Counted from the stretch's first letter, positions 31,858 to 41,566 are shown. The stretch: 46,443 bases of DNA from Candidatus Aminicenantes bacterium (GCA_026393855.1 JAPKZJ010000100.1:1-46443), one strand, 5' to 3'. The notes: generated by a model from the letters alone, not told the origin. A program made the numbers and translations.

Positions 31858-33309
31858 ATGCCGCTAACCCGCCGCCGCTTCGTAATCGTCGCCATCCTGC
31901 TCGCCGCCGCCCTGTCGTTCGCGGCCTGCGGACCGAAAGCCGCCCCGCCCGCTCCGGCCGCCGCCGGCGCCGCCGATCCCCGGCTGCAAGCCTCCTCGCG
32001 CGAGGACCTCGGCGGCTGGGTCTTCGTCCATCTTCGGGGAACGCCCCGCGAGATCGGGTTCCAGCACGGCTGGCACTTGGCCGCGGAAATCGACGATTTG
32101 CTAAAGACCATGGCCTTCTACTTCCCCAAGGCGGCCAACCGGGACTGGGCCTTCTTCCGGGAGGCGGCCGAGCGGATGTTCTGGCCCAAGCTGGACCAGG
32201 AATACAAGGACGAGATCGAAGGTATCGCCGAAGGCTTGAAAGCCCGCCGGCCCGAGCTCGGCTACGACCGGATCGACATCACAGCCCTCAACGGCTGGAT
32301 CGAGCTGGCCTGGTATTACATCCCTTGGCTGGACGAAAAGGCCAAGCCCGGGGCGGGCGACAACAAGGCCCCGGCCTACTGCAGCGCCTTCGTGGCCGTC
32401 GGCGGCTACACCAAGGACGGCGGCGTCGTGATGGCCCACAACAATTGGACCGAGTATATCCTGGGCCAGCGCTGGAACGTCGTTCTGGACATCGTTCCAT
32501 CTCAAGGTCAACGCATACTTATGGACGCCATGCCCGGCTATATCCACAGCGGCGACGATTTCGTCGTCAACGGGGCCGGCCTGCTCTACACCGAGACGAC
32601 CATGGCCCAGTATAAGGGCTTTCGCGAGGATGGCACCCCCGAATTCGCTCGAGCCCGCAAGGCCGCCCAATACGGGGCTTCGATCGATGATTTCGTCAAA
32701 TTCATGACAACGGACAGCAACGGCGCCTACGCCAACGACTGGCTGGTCGGCGACCTCAACGCCGGCGAGATCGCCCGGGTCGAGGTCGGCCTTAAGAGCC
32801 ATCGCGTCTGGCGGACGAAGGACGGCTATTATGTCGGGGCCAACTTCCCGGTCGGTGAGCAGGTTATTGCCGAAGAGACGACGTTCGACCCCAAGAACAC
32901 CAAGCAGTCGGTCTGCGTCCGGCGGACCCGTTGGGAACAATTGATGAAGGAGAACAAGGGGACGATCGACGCCGACAAGGCCATGGCCTTTATGGGCGAT
33001 CACATCGACGCCTCGACGGGGGCCGCAGCCGACAACGCCAACGTCCTCTGCGGACACGTCGAGGGAGACGCCAAGGGCTTGCCGGAATTCTCCTGGGCGC
33101 CCCACTACCCCGGCGGCGCGGTGCAGGGCAAGGTCACGACGGGAGCCCTGGCCAAGGGGCTCAAGCTCTGGGGCCGGATGGGCCATCCCTGCGGCCGCGA
33201 TTTCGTCGCCGCCGAATTCGTCAAGGCGCGGCCCGAGTGGGCCTGGCAGATTCCTTATCTCAAGGACATGAAGGCCAATCCCTGGACGCTGTTTGAAGCC
33301 AAGAAGTAA
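31858..33309 (+). CDS. C45-type Ntn-hydrolase lipoprotein (phospholipase B-like)
   Basis: A 483-residue lipoprotein: signal peptide with lipobox FAAC, lipidated Cys24. ATG 31858 is used because GGAGG ends five bases upstream; the longer in-frame reading from 31810 includes the promoter region. The catalytic segment AYCSAFVAVGGYTKDGGVVMAHN-type is characteristic of C45/acyltransferase and phospholipase B-like Ntn hydrolases, where Cys175 becomes the N-terminal nucleophile after self-cleavage. Other conserved parts are NNWTEY, NGAGLLYTETT and RRTRWEQLM. Substrate is an amide or ester of unknown nature outside the cytoplasm. The aldo/keto reductase follows 16 bases later. Confidence 0.82.
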   Translation: MPLTRRRFVIVAILLAAALSFAACGPKAAPPAPAAAGAADPRLQASSREDLGGWVFVHLRGTPREIGFQHGWHLAAEIDDLLKTMAFYFPKAANRDWAFFREAAERMFWPKLDQEYKDEIEGIAEGLKARRPELGYDRIDITALNGWIELAWYYIPWLDEKAKPGAGDNKAPAYCSAFVAVGGYTKDGGVVMAHNNWTEYILGQRWNVVLDIVPSQGQRILMDAMPGYIHSGDDFVVNGAGLLYTETTMAQYKGFREDGTPEFARARKAAQYGASIDDFVKFMTTDSNGAYANDWLVGDLNAGEIARVEVGLKSHRVWRTKDGYYVGANFPVGEQVIAEETTFDPKNTKQSVCVRRTRWEQLMKENKGTIDADKAMAFMGDHIDASTGAAADNANVLCGHVEGDAKGLPEFSWAPHYPGGAVQGKVTTGALAKGLKLWGRMGHPCGRDFVAAEFVKARPEWAWQIPYLKDMKANPWTLFEAKK

Positions 33310-33325
33310 GCCCGAGGAAAACCCC

Positions 33326-34300
33326 ATGACGATCCCTCTGCGCCGGCTCGGAAAATCCGATCTGATGGTCACCCCGGTCGGGCTGGGCTGCTGGCAGTTC
33401 AGCCAGGGCCGAGGCCTGATGAAGTATTGGCCCGCCCTGCCCGAGGAGGAGATCGAAGCCATCGTCGCCGCCTCGCTCGACGGGGGCATCAACTGGTTCG
33501 ATACGGCGGAGGCCTACGGCAACGGCGCCTCCGAGAAACAGCTCTCAAGAGTTCTGCAGAAAGCGGGGCGGCTCCCGAGCGACGTGATCGTGGCCACCAA
33601 GTGGATGCCGGTTCTGCGCCGGGCCAAGAGCATCGGCGAGACGATCGCGGAGCGTATCGAGTGCCTGGCCCCCTTCCCGATCGATCTCTACCAGATCCAC
33701 AACCCGACCTCGCTGTCCTCGACCGAAAAGCAGGTCCGGGCCATGGCCGCCCTGGTCAAGGCGAAGAAGATCCGCTATGTCGGCGTCTCCAACTTCGGCG
33801 CCGGGCGAATGCGGGAGGCTCACCGCGTCCTGGCCGAAGAAGGCATCCCCCTCGTCTCGAATCAAGTCCATTACAGCCTGATGCACCGCAAGATCGAGAC
33901 AAGCGGCGTGCTCGACGCAGCCAAGGAGCTGGGCATCTCGATCATCGCCTATTCCCCGCTCGAGCAGGGTGTCCTGACCGGCCGCTTCCACGACGACCCC
34001 GGCCAGCTCAAGGCCCTCGCCGGCATGCGCAAGTGGCGGGGCTTCTATCGTCACAAAGCCCTGGCGAAGAGCCGCGAGCTGATCGATGCCCTGAAGGACG
34101 TCGCCTCGCGGCACGGGGCCACACCGGCCCAGGTCGCCTTGAACTGGCTGTTCAGCTTCAGCGGCGACGCCGTGGTCGTCATCCCGGGCGCCACGAAAAG
34201 AACCCAGGCCGAGTCCAACACTAAGTCGATGACTTTCACTCTCGGCTCGGCCGAGCTGGCCTGCCTGGACGAGATCTCGCGGCCGCTGCGGGACGAATAA
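33326..34300 (+). CDS. Aldo/keto reductase
   Basis: A 324-residue cytoplasmic NAD(P)H-dependent oxidoreductase with the AKR (beta/alpha)8 barrel. The catalytic tetrad is Asp59 and Tyr64 in FDTAEAYG, Lys92 in VATKW and His125 in YQIHN. The C-terminal VVVIPGATKRTQAESN is the coenzyme-binding segment. ATG 33326 is chosen over an in-frame GTG at 33293 that overlaps the C45 gene; GAGGAAAA precedes it. Substrate not predictable. It is likely cotranscribed with the C45 lipoprotein gene. Confidence 0.92.
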   Translation: MTIPLRRLGKSDLMVTPVGLGCWQFSQGRGLMKYWPALPEEEIEAIVAASLDGGINWFDTAEAYGNGASEKQLSRVLQKAGRLPSDVIVATKWMPVLRRAKSIGETIAERIECLAPFPIDLYQIHNPTSLSSTEKQVRAMAALVKAKKIRYVGVSNFGAGRMREAHRVLAEEGIPLVSNQVHYSLMHRKIETSGVLDAAKELGISIIAYSPLEQGVLTGRFHDDPGQLKALAGMRKWRGFYRHKALAKSRELIDALKDVASRHGATPAQVALNWLFSFSGDAVVVIPGATKRTQAESNTKSMTFTLGSAELACLDEISRPLRDE

Positions 34301-34367
34301 GCGACGCCGCCCGGGCGGCCCGGCCGGCTGACCGGATCGCCCCTCGGCCCGCGCCGTCCTCTCTCGA

Positions 34368-34396
34368 TTGGGCCTGTCGCCCGAAAATGGTATATT
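34368..34396 (+). promoter_or_regulatory. Sigma70-type promoter of the zinc metalloprotease gene
   Basis: TTGGGC (34368-34373) and TATATT (34391-34396) are separated by 17 bases; AAGGAGG (34414-34420) precedes ATG 34428. Confidence 0.6.
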
Positions 34397-34427
34397 CTTC
34401 CTTCGATCGTTTTCAAGGAGGTTTCGG

Positions 34428-36911
34428 ATGAAACGATGTTTTATCGTCCTGCTTTCCCTGGCCCTCATCATACCCGCCATGGCCCAGGAAAAGCCGCAAA
34501 AAGAAGACCCGGCCAAGCCGCAGGCGCAGGCCGCTCCGGTCAAGCCGGAGACGCCTCCGGCCAAGCCCCAGGATAGCGAGCCCAAGCCCTACGACAAGGT
34601 CGTCACTCCGGAGTTCAAGACCCAAATCGGCGTTTTCAAGGCCCACACGTCCAAGGGCAAACTCCTGCTCGAGATCCCCACGGGCGAGCTGGGCAAGGAC
34701 TTCCTGCTGGTCGTCCAGATCAAGAAGAGCCCCGCCGCCTCGAGCTACCCCGGCCAGGAAGTCGACGACATGGTTGTCCGCTGGGAGCTGCGAGAGAACA
34801 AGGTTCTGCTGCGAGTTGTTTCCTACGCCAACATCGCCGACCCCAACGACCCGATCAAGAAGGCCGTCGACGCCATGAACACGGCCACGATCATGATGGC
34901 TTTCAATGTCGAGGCCCTGGCCGCGGACGGCTCCCCGGTCATCGACGCCACGAAGCTCTTCACCTCCGACGTCAACGAAATCCCGGTCAAGAAGACGCTG
35001 GGCGGCCTGAACATCGACGCCTCCCGCACCTTCCTGGATAAAGTCCGGGTCTTCCCGCTAAACCTGAACGTCGAAGCCCTCCAAACGTTCAACCCCAAGC
35101 CGGCCCAGCTTCCGGCCGGGTTCCCGCCCCAGTTCGCCGACATGATGCCGTCTCCTCCCAGTCCGACGGCGGTCGTGCACTACTCCTTCGTCAAGCTGCC
35201 CGAAAAGCAGATGATGGGCCGACTGCTCGATAACCGGGCCCCTTATTTCTCCCAGAGCCACACCGATTACAGCCGTCCCGACCACGAGACCACGGTCGTG
35301 GATTACATCGCCCGCTGGCGGCTGGAGAAGAAGAACCCGGCCGCGGCCAAGAGCGAACCGGTCAAGCCGATCGTCTTTTATGTCGACCCGGCCACGCCCA
35401 AGAAGTGGGTCCCTTACGTCAAGAAGGGCATCGAAGCCTGGCAGCCCGCCTTTGAGGAAGCCGGTTTCCTGAAGGCCATCGTAGCCAAGGAAGCGCCGAC
35501 GCCGCAGGAAGACCCCGACTGGTCGGCCGACGACGCCCGCTATTCGGTCGTCCGCTGGGTGCCCTCGACCACGGCCAACGCCATGGGCCCGCACGTTTCC
35601 GACCCCCGGAGCGGCGAGATCCTCGAGGCCGACGTCGAGATTTACCACAACGTCCAGCAGCTGGCCCGCGATTGGTATTGGGTCCAGTCGGGCCCGCTCG
35701 ACCCCCGCGTCAAGACCCTGCCGATGCCCGACGAAGTGATGGGCGACATCCTCCTCTACATCATCACCCATGAGGTCGGCCACTCGCTGGGCCTGCCCCA
35801 CAACTTCAAGGCCTCGGCTCTTTACACCATCGAACAGATCCGGGACAAAAATTGGGTCAAGAAGAACAGCCATGTGCCGACCCTGATGGACTACGCCCGG
35901 TTCAACTACGTGGCCCAGCCCGAGGACAAGATCGATCCCAAAGATCTCATCCCCAAGATCGGCCCCTACGACAACTTCATCATCAAGTGGGGCTACACGC
36001 CGATTCCGACGGCTAAGACCCCGGACGCAGAAAAGCCGACTTTAAACGAATGGATCAAGGTGCAGGACACGACCCCCTACCTGCGCTTCAGCACGGCCGG
36101 CACCCGCGGTACCGACCCCGGCGAAGAAACCGAGGCCGTGGGCGATATCGACGCCGTCAAAGCCACGACTCTCGGGTTCAAAAACCTGCAGCGGGTGATC
36201 GCCATGCTGCCGGGAGCGACGCTCAAGCCGCTCGAGGATTACCGGCAGTTCGACCATATGTACCAGGCCATCTGGGACCAGGCCCGGCTCGAAGTCGGCC
36301 ACGTGGCCAACATCATCGGCGGCTACGACAGCGTGCCCAAGGCCGGCACGGCCCCCGGCGTGCGGTTCACGCCGATCGCCAAGGCCCGCCAGGCCGAGGC
36401 CGTCGCCTTCCTGAACGCCAACGTCTTCAAGACCCCGGATTGGCTTTTGCCGACCGACGTCCTGCGCAAGCTGGAGCCGACGAGCGGACAAGCCCGCGTC
36501 CTGGCCCTCCAGCAGGCCGCGCTCAACGGCATCCTCGGCTCGGCGCGCCTCCTGCGCCTCCAGGAGCACGAGGCCATCCTCGGCGATCAGGCCTACACGA
36601 CGGTCCAGATGCTGGCCGACCTTCGAGGCGGCATTCTGACCGAGTTCATGGGCGACATGTCCGCCAAGGTCGATCCCTACCGGCGCAATCTCCAAAGAGC
36701 CTATGTCGATCTGCTGTGCGCCCGCCTGGCTCCCCCGGCGGCGGCAGCGGCCGTCACGGCCTTGAAAGACGACAGCCGCGGCGCCTTCCGGGCCGAGCTG
36801 CGGACCATCCTGAACCTCCTTCGTAATAATAAGTCGACGGATGCCGCCACCAAGATCCATGCAGCCGACCTGCTGGATCTGATCACCCAGTCCCTCGATC
36901 CCAAAAAGTAA
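34428..36911 (+). CDS. Secreted zinc-dependent metalloprotease (DUF5117-type)
   Basis: An 827-residue exported protein with signal peptide MKRCFIVLLSLALIIPAMAQ and a Pro/Lys-rich linker (about 21-50). The DUF5117-type N-domain follows (GVFKAHTSKGKLLLEIP, FLLVVQIKKSPAA). The zinc site THEVGHSLGLPHN begins near residue 447 (HEXXHXXGXXH) with a Met-turn candidate THVPTLMDYARF, making it a metzincin. The C-terminal part is alpha-helical (QRVIAMLPGATLKPLEDYRQF, QQAALNGILG). Family members are large periplasmic or secreted peptidases of uncharacterised substrate, mostly from Bacteroidota and Acidobacteriota. The ATG is decided by AAGGAGG, seven bases upstream. Confidence 0.9.
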   Translation: MKRCFIVLLSLALIIPAMAQEKPQKEDPAKPQAQAAPVKPETPPAKPQDSEPKPYDKVVTPEFKTQIGVFKAHTSKGKLLLEIPTGELGKDFLLVVQIKKSPAASSYPGQEVDDMVVRWELRENKVLLRVVSYANIADPNDPIKKAVDAMNTATIMMAFNVEALAADGSPVIDATKLFTSDVNEIPVKKTLGGLNIDASRTFLDKVRVFPLNLNVEALQTFNPKPAQLPAGFPPQFADMMPSPPSPTAVVHYSFVKLPEKQMMGRLLDNRAPYFSQSHTDYSRPDHETTVVDYIARWRLEKKNPAAAKSEPVKPIVFYVDPATPKKWVPYVKKGIEAWQPAFEEAGFLKAIVAKEAPTPQEDPDWSADDARYSVVRWVPSTTANAMGPHVSDPRSGEILEADVEIYHNVQQLARDWYWVQSGPLDPRVKTLPMPDEVMGDILLYIITHEVGHSLGLPHNFKASALYTIEQIRDKNWVKKNSHVPTLMDYARFNYVAQPEDKIDPKDLIPKIGPYDNFIIKWGYTPIPTAKTPDAEKPTLNEWIKVQDTTPYLRFSTAGTRGTDPGEETEAVGDIDAVKATTLGFKNLQRVIAMLPGATLKPLEDYRQFDHMYQAIWDQARLEVGHVANIIGGYDSVPKAGTAPGVRFTPIAKARQAEAVAFLNANVFKTPDWLLPTDVLRKLEPTSGQARVLALQQAALNGILGSARLLRLQEHEAILGDQAYTTVQMLADLRGGILTEFMGDMSAKVDPYRRNLQRAYVDLLCARLAPPAAAAAVTALKDDSRGAFRAELRTILNLLRNNKSTDAATKIHAADLLDLITQSLDPKK

Positions 36912-36930
36912 CGCGACTGCCGTCCAACTG

Positions 36931-36959
36931 CCCCCCGCCCGCCTCGCGCGGGCGGGGGG
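36931..36959 (+). terminator. 12-bp GC-only hairpin
   Basis: CCCCCCGCCCGC (36931-36942), loop CTCGC, GCGGGCGGGGGG (36948-36959): a perfect 12-bp stem, 20 bases after the metalloprotease stop. No T-run follows, so it is either a weak terminator or an mRNA-stabilising hairpin. The next gene starts 25 bases downstream. Confidence 0.5.
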
Positions 36960-36983
36960 ATTCGCTCCCTTGCGAGGTCTGTC

Positions 36984-39725
36984 ATGCGAATTGTTCCCAT
37001 CCTGGCCGCGCTCGCCCTTCTGACGACCAGCCTCGCCGCACCCGCCCCCACTCCCGCCGTGATCCAGTCTCCCGATTTAGCAGCCGGCTTCCGCCAAGTC
37101 CCGGTCGAATCCCGGATGCGGCTCTACTGGCGCGTCTTTGGCCCGGCCTGGACCGAACCCGAGATCGACCGCCAATTGGCTTTCATCAAGAGCTCCGGAG
37201 TGGGCGGAGTGACCGTCTACTTTCTCTACCCCGTCGAATTGGACGACGCGGCCCGCGGCGTCTTCAACCAGAGATTCGGCTCGCCCGAATTCCTTCGGAC
37301 CTTCGGATACGCCGCCCGAAAAGCCGCGGCGCTGGGCCTCACTTTTTCCGTCAACGGCGGAACGGGCTGGCCTTTCGGAGGCCCCGCCGTCGAGCCGCGC
37401 GACGCCGCGCTGCGCCTTCGCCGAGTCCTCGGCACGAAAGGCACGCCGCCGCCAAAAGAGCTGGTGAGTCTCGCGCCCGGCGAATCGATCGTCGCCGCGT
37501 TCCAAGGCCGCAAGGACATCACTGCCGCCGTCCGCGCGAAGCGCCTGCCTGACCCGCTCACCGTCGACATCATCGCTTTCATTTCCGGCCCGACCGGCCA
37601 ACAGGTCAAGCGGGCGTCCTTCGGCGGCGAGGGCCAAGTGTTGAGCCATTACGACCAGGCCGCCCTGGAGCGCTGGCTGGCCAAAGTCGCTCAGCCGCTG
37701 TTCGACGCCGCGCCCGGATTGATCCGCGGCTTCGGTTGCGACAGCCTCGAGGTCTACCGCTCGAACTGGGCGCCCGATCTACCCAAAGAATTCAAGCGAC
37801 GGCGGGGCTACGACCTGATTCCGCGGCTGCCCGAGCTATTCGACGAGGCCGCGCCGGCCCGCCGGGACCTGCGTCACGATTTCTGGCGGACGCTGGCCGA
37901 GCTGGTCGAAGAGCGCTTCATCGTTCCGTTGGGCCGCTGGTGCGATCGGCGCGGGGCTGTTCTCGAAATGGAGCCTTACGGAACGCCGCCCAACCCCATG
38001 ACAGCCGGCGGGGCGATCTCCCTCCCGACTGGGGAACATTACGAATGGCGCGGGTATTGCGTCCAGCGCTATGTATCCTCGATGGCCAGGATCGCGGGGC
38101 ACAACGTAGTCGGCGCCGAAGCCTGGACTTGGTCGGGGATACCCAATCGTCTGGGCGACAGTCTGAGCGACCTCAAAGTCGTCAGCGACATGACCTTCCT
38201 CGCCGGGGCCAACGATCTGACGGGCGTGGATTTCCCCTATTCTCCTGCTGTCGCCGGAACGCCCGGCTGGATGCCCTACTACGGCCCCACGCTGGGCCCG
38301 GGAAATCCTCAATGGGCGTTCTTTCCCGCGCTCGGGGACTATCTCAACCGCTGCCAATGGCTGCTCCGCCAGGGCGAGCCGGTGCGTAAGGTCGCCGTCT
38401 ATCTCCCAATCGAAGACATCCTTTCCGACGGCTCGGCCGACCGGATGCTGCTGGATTTCGCCCTCAAGGATAAGCTTGTGACCGGCGCCCCGACCAGCGA
38501 ATTCGGGCTGCGCAACGCGCTTCGACACCATTCCGACCTCCTGGACGGCATCGTCTCGGCGGGGTTCGAATACGACGGGATCGATTTCTGGGCCGTTGAG
38601 CGCCTGGGCGCGGTCAAGGACCGCCGCCTCGTCGTCGGCCGGGCCGAATTCGAAGCCCTCGTCCTGCCGAATCTCGAACGCCTCGACCTCGAAGCTCTGG
38701 AACGCGTCGCCGCCTTCTGCCGCGCCGGGGGGACCGTAGTGGCGACCCGCAGACTCCCCGGCCGGATCCCCGGCCTGCGGGGAGTCCAGGGACTGCCACG
38801 TCTGCGCCGGCTTCTGTCCGATCTGTTCGGCGAGTCGCCCCAGCCGGGAGTATGGCACGCCTGCGGCCGCGGGCGCGCCGTCCTGGTGACCGAAGATAAG
38901 GGAGCGGGAGAGATCCTGGCAACCGCAATTGTTCCCCAAATTCGCTTCAGCGACAAGCCCCTTGACGTCGGCTTCGTCCACAGACGAGCCGGGGAGCGGG
39001 ATATCTATTTTCTGGCCAATGTCGGAGCCGAGGACGCCGCCTTTACGGTCGATTGGCCGGGCGAGACGCGTCCGATCGAAGTATGGGACGCGTTTCGCTC
39101 CGAAATCCGCAGCACCGACCCGAAAGGCAAGGCCATGGAAATCCACCTGTCGGCACGCGGTTCTTTGTTCCTCGTCGCCGGAGGAAAGACCTCGAATGCG
39201 CTGGCCCCCCGATCGGCCCAGCCGCCCCCTCCCGACAGGATCGTGCCGATCAAGACCGAATGGACTCTCCAATTCGACGGGCCGGAGGCCCCTCCGTCAA
39301 TCCAGCTATCAGACCTCGTCTCCTGGACAGAGATACCGGCCGGAAAGTTTTTCTCGGGGCTGGGGGCCTACGCCGCGGATTTCATCTGGGAGGGTCCGCT
39401 GCCGGAGCGCGCGCGGCTGGCCTTCGACCAGATCCGGGAAGCGGCGGAGATCCGGTTGAACGGGATCCCGCTCGGAGTTCTTTTCAACCCGCCGCTCGAG
39501 GTCGATATCACCGCGGCGCTACGACCGGGCCGTAATCGGCTCGAGGTCACTGTAGCCAACTTGCCCCTCAATCGGTTTCTGGGGCTCCCCGATCAGGACC
39601 TCGAGCCCTTGAGGAAGGAATATGGAAACCGTTTCGCCGCGCCGGAAGAGAAAAAATCCGCCGGCGGCCCGGCTCCTTCGGGGTTGATCGGTCCCGTCCG
39701 TCTGATCGTCTACGACAAGCGCTGA
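36984..39725 (+). CDS. GH106-like glycoside hydrolase, second copy
   Basis: A 913-residue exported enzyme with signal peptide MRIVPILAALALLTTSLAAP. It has the GH106-like opening with MRLYWRVFGPAWTEPEIDRQL, GVGGVTVYFLYPVEL and SVNGGTGWPFGGP, the barrel acidic site GFGCDSLEVYRSNW, the LEMEPYGTPPNP loop and EAWTWSG. The C-terminal beta-sandwich modules resemble those of the lipoprotein at 26583-29762 (e.g. ARLAFDQIREAAEIRLNGIPLG), so the two are distant paralogues. This copy has no lipobox. It follows the metalloprotease after the GC hairpin and may be cotranscribed. Rhamnosidase-type activity is inferred from family, not proven. Confidence 0.8.
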   Translation: MRIVPILAALALLTTSLAAPAPTPAVIQSPDLAAGFRQVPVESRMRLYWRVFGPAWTEPEIDRQLAFIKSSGVGGVTVYFLYPVELDDAARGVFNQRFGSPEFLRTFGYAARKAAALGLTFSVNGGTGWPFGGPAVEPRDAALRLRRVLGTKGTPPPKELVSLAPGESIVAAFQGRKDITAAVRAKRLPDPLTVDIIAFISGPTGQQVKRASFGGEGQVLSHYDQAALERWLAKVAQPLFDAAPGLIRGFGCDSLEVYRSNWAPDLPKEFKRRRGYDLIPRLPELFDEAAPARRDLRHDFWRTLAELVEERFIVPLGRWCDRRGAVLEMEPYGTPPNPMTAGGAISLPTGEHYEWRGYCVQRYVSSMARIAGHNVVGAEAWTWSGIPNRLGDSLSDLKVVSDMTFLAGANDLTGVDFPYSPAVAGTPGWMPYYGPTLGPGNPQWAFFPALGDYLNRCQWLLRQGEPVRKVAVYLPIEDILSDGSADRMLLDFALKDKLVTGAPTSEFGLRNALRHHSDLLDGIVSAGFEYDGIDFWAVERLGAVKDRRLVVGRAEFEALVLPNLERLDLEALERVAAFCRAGGTVVATRRLPGRIPGLRGVQGLPRLRRLLSDLFGESPQPGVWHACGRGRAVLVTEDKGAGEILATAIVPQIRFSDKPLDVGFVHRRAGERDIYFLANVGAEDAAFTVDWPGETRPIEVWDAFRSEIRSTDPKGKAMEIHLSARGSLFLVAGGKTSNALAPRSAQPPPPDRIVPIKTEWTLQFDGPEAPPSIQLSDLVSWTEIPAGKFFSGLGAYAADFIWEGPLPERARLAFDQIREAAEIRLNGIPLGVLFNPPLEVDITAALRPGRNRLEVTVANLPLNRFLGLPDQDLEPLRKEYGNRFAAPEEKKSAGGPAPSGLIGPVRLIVYDKR

Positions 39726-39817
39726 CGACTCGCCCTTTTGGGGGAATCCGGCCCACGCAACGGATTCGCCCCGTTCCGGGTTAGAATGGGCATCCAACTC
39801 CATCGCGAGGTCAACCC

Positions 39818-41173
39818 ATGAGCAGAATCCGCTTGATCGCCCCGGCCTTATTCATACTCGCGGCCTCGATCGCCGTCGCCGCGCAGACGCCCCCGCCGAT
39901 CCCGGCGACGCCGGCCGGCCGCCACGTCGAGGCCTATTTCAAGGCCTTCAATGCCGGAGAGGCGGCTATGCAGGCGTTCTTCACTGCCCACGCCGACGCG
40001 GACGGCCTCAAGGAGACGCCTCTTGACGCCCGCCTCGGCCGCTATCGGCAGATGCTCCAGCGGCTGGGGAAGCTCGAGCTTCAGAAGATCATCGAGGCCA
40101 AGCCCGACTTGATCAGCGCCATGGTCAAATGTTCCAACGGCCCGCTCGTCCAGATGGACTTTGAATTCGCCCCCAAGGAGCCCTTCGGATTATTGGGAAT
40201 CAAGGTCATGGACCTGGGCGAAGAAGAGATCGCGGCCGATCCCAAGCCCGATGACGCCGCCCTGGTCGCCACGGCCAAAGCGCATCTCGAGGGGCTGGCG
40301 GCCCGGGACGAGTTCTCCGGCGCCGTCCTGATCGCCCATGACGGCAAGACGCTGTTCGAATCCGCGGTCGGCCTGGCCGATCGGGAGAAGAAAATCCCCA
40401 ATCGAACCGGCACGAAATTCAACATCGGATCGATCAACAAATCCTTCACCGAGACCGCTGTAAAGATGCTCGTAGCGGAAGGCAAGCTGTCCCTCGACGA
40501 CACGATCGGCAAATTCCTCCCCGAATACCCGAACAAAGAAGCGGCCGCCCAAGTTACGGTCCGCCATCTCCTAGCTATGACGTCCGGCATCGGTGACTTT
40601 TTCGGCGAGCGCTACGAGAAGGTGGATAAAAAGAAGATTCTGACGCTGGCCGATTATCTCCCCCTCTTCGCCGATCAGCCGCTGGCCTTCAAGCCCGGCG
40701 AGCGCAATCTGTATTCCAACGGGGGATTCGTCGTGCTGGGCCTGATCGTCGCCAAGGCCGCGGGGATGGACTATTACGATTTCATCCGGGAGCGCATCTA
40801 CAAGCCGGCAGGCATGGTCGACTCCGGATCGTTCGCCAAGGACGAAACCGTCGCCGATCGAGCCCTCGGCTACACCAAGGAAGGCGGCCCGCTGCGATCC
40901 AATTACGACTCTCTGCCCGGCCGGGGCAGTTCGGCCGGCGGCGGATATTCGACCCTGCGCGACATGCTGAATTACGCGACGGCCTTGAAGGAAGGCCGCC
41001 TCGGAAACGAGCGGGGCGGCGGGATGGGGATCGCCGGCGGTGCACCCGGCCTCAACGCGGCTCTCGAATGGGACGCCCGAAGCGGCTACATCATCGTCGT
41101 CCTGGCCAACCTCGATCCCCCCGCCGCCGCGGATGTCGCCCGCCAGATACGGACCTGGCTGCCCAGGCGCTGA
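39818..41173 (+). CDS. Serine hydrolase, class C beta-lactamase fold
   Basis: A 451-residue exported protein with signal peptide MSRIRLIAPALFILAASIAVAAQ. An N-terminal domain of ~120 residues (HVEAYFKAFNAGEAAMQAFF, YRQMLQRLGKLEL) resembles DUF3887-like modules seen in front of such hydrolases. The catalytic motif is Ser205-x-x-Lys208 (SINK) and the second motif is Tyr299-Ser-Asn301. Near the C-terminus GGAPGLNAALEW replaces the H/K-(T/S)-G motif with a GGAPG form typical of esterase-type members rather than true beta-lactamases. Located in the periplasm. Substrate unknown. Confidence 0.88.
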   Translation: MSRIRLIAPALFILAASIAVAAQTPPPIPATPAGRHVEAYFKAFNAGEAAMQAFFTAHADADGLKETPLDARLGRYRQMLQRLGKLELQKIIEAKPDLISAMVKCSNGPLVQMDFEFAPKEPFGLLGIKVMDLGEEEIAADPKPDDAALVATAKAHLEGLAARDEFSGAVLIAHDGKTLFESAVGLADREKKIPNRTGTKFNIGSINKSFTETAVKMLVAEGKLSLDDTIGKFLPEYPNKEAAAQVTVRHLLAMTSGIGDFFGERYEKVDKKKILTLADYLPLFADQPLAFKPGERNLYSNGGFVVLGLIVAKAAGMDYYDFIRERIYKPAGMVDSGSFAKDETVADRALGYTKEGGPLRSNYDSLPGRGSSAGGGYSTLRDMLNYATALKEGRLGNERGGGMGIAGGAPGLNAALEWDARSGYIIVVLANLDPPAAADVARQIRTWLPRR

Positions 41174-41566
41174 TCGGATTCAACGCCCCTTGAAGTCGGG
41201 CTTGCGCCTGGCGATAGACACCGCTTGATCCTCGGGAACAACCGGGCCAACGTAAGCCGGCGGAGTATTCATCACCCCTATCCCCTCCCTCCTCCTTTCC
41301 ATGAACAATGTCTCGAGGAAGCGAGAATCCAAGAATCGGTCGCACAGGTCTGAACTTATTTAATGTCTATCAGATACGCCGGGCAAGACGGCTGCCGATC
41401 CGGCGAAGCCAAAGGGGGGCTCCCCCTTCAAGTCCCTATCCCCTTTCCCCCTTCCACGCTCACCCCCGGATTGACCACTAGAGGCGATAGACCGAGGCGG
41501 ATCACGGCTCTAACATGTAGATAGGGGCCGGGAAGGATCCCTTTCCCGGTCGGCGGAGGGTTCATG
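41174..41566. other. 390-bp intergenic region before the histidine kinase
   Basis: No complete gene. On the minus strand a short frame ending in the stop at 41180-41182 reads ...RRKPDFKGR, which looks like the very C-terminus of an enoyl-CoA hydratase, possibly a gene fragment. Also present: C-rich tracts (41277-41300 and 41440-41460), a 7-bp hairpin AAGGGGG-GCT-... CCCCCTT (41412-41428), and a near-perfect 22-nt palindrome (41528-41549) just before the ribosome-binding site of the kinase. No good sigma70 promoter found. Confidence 0.45.
41528..41549 (+). promoter_or_regulatory. 22-nt palindrome upstream of the histidine kinase
   Basis: CCGGGAAGG (41528-41536) pairs with CCTTTCCCGG-type bases 41541-41549 around ATCC; all pairs match except one G-T wobble. 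It lies 6 bases before the GGAGGG ribosome-binding site and could be an operator or a leader hairpin affecting translation. Confidence 0.35.

Noticed and set aside
39818-41173. Class C beta-lactamase conferring resistance
   Set aside because: The third motif is GGAPG instead of the K-T-G type, which fits an esterase-like hydrolase.
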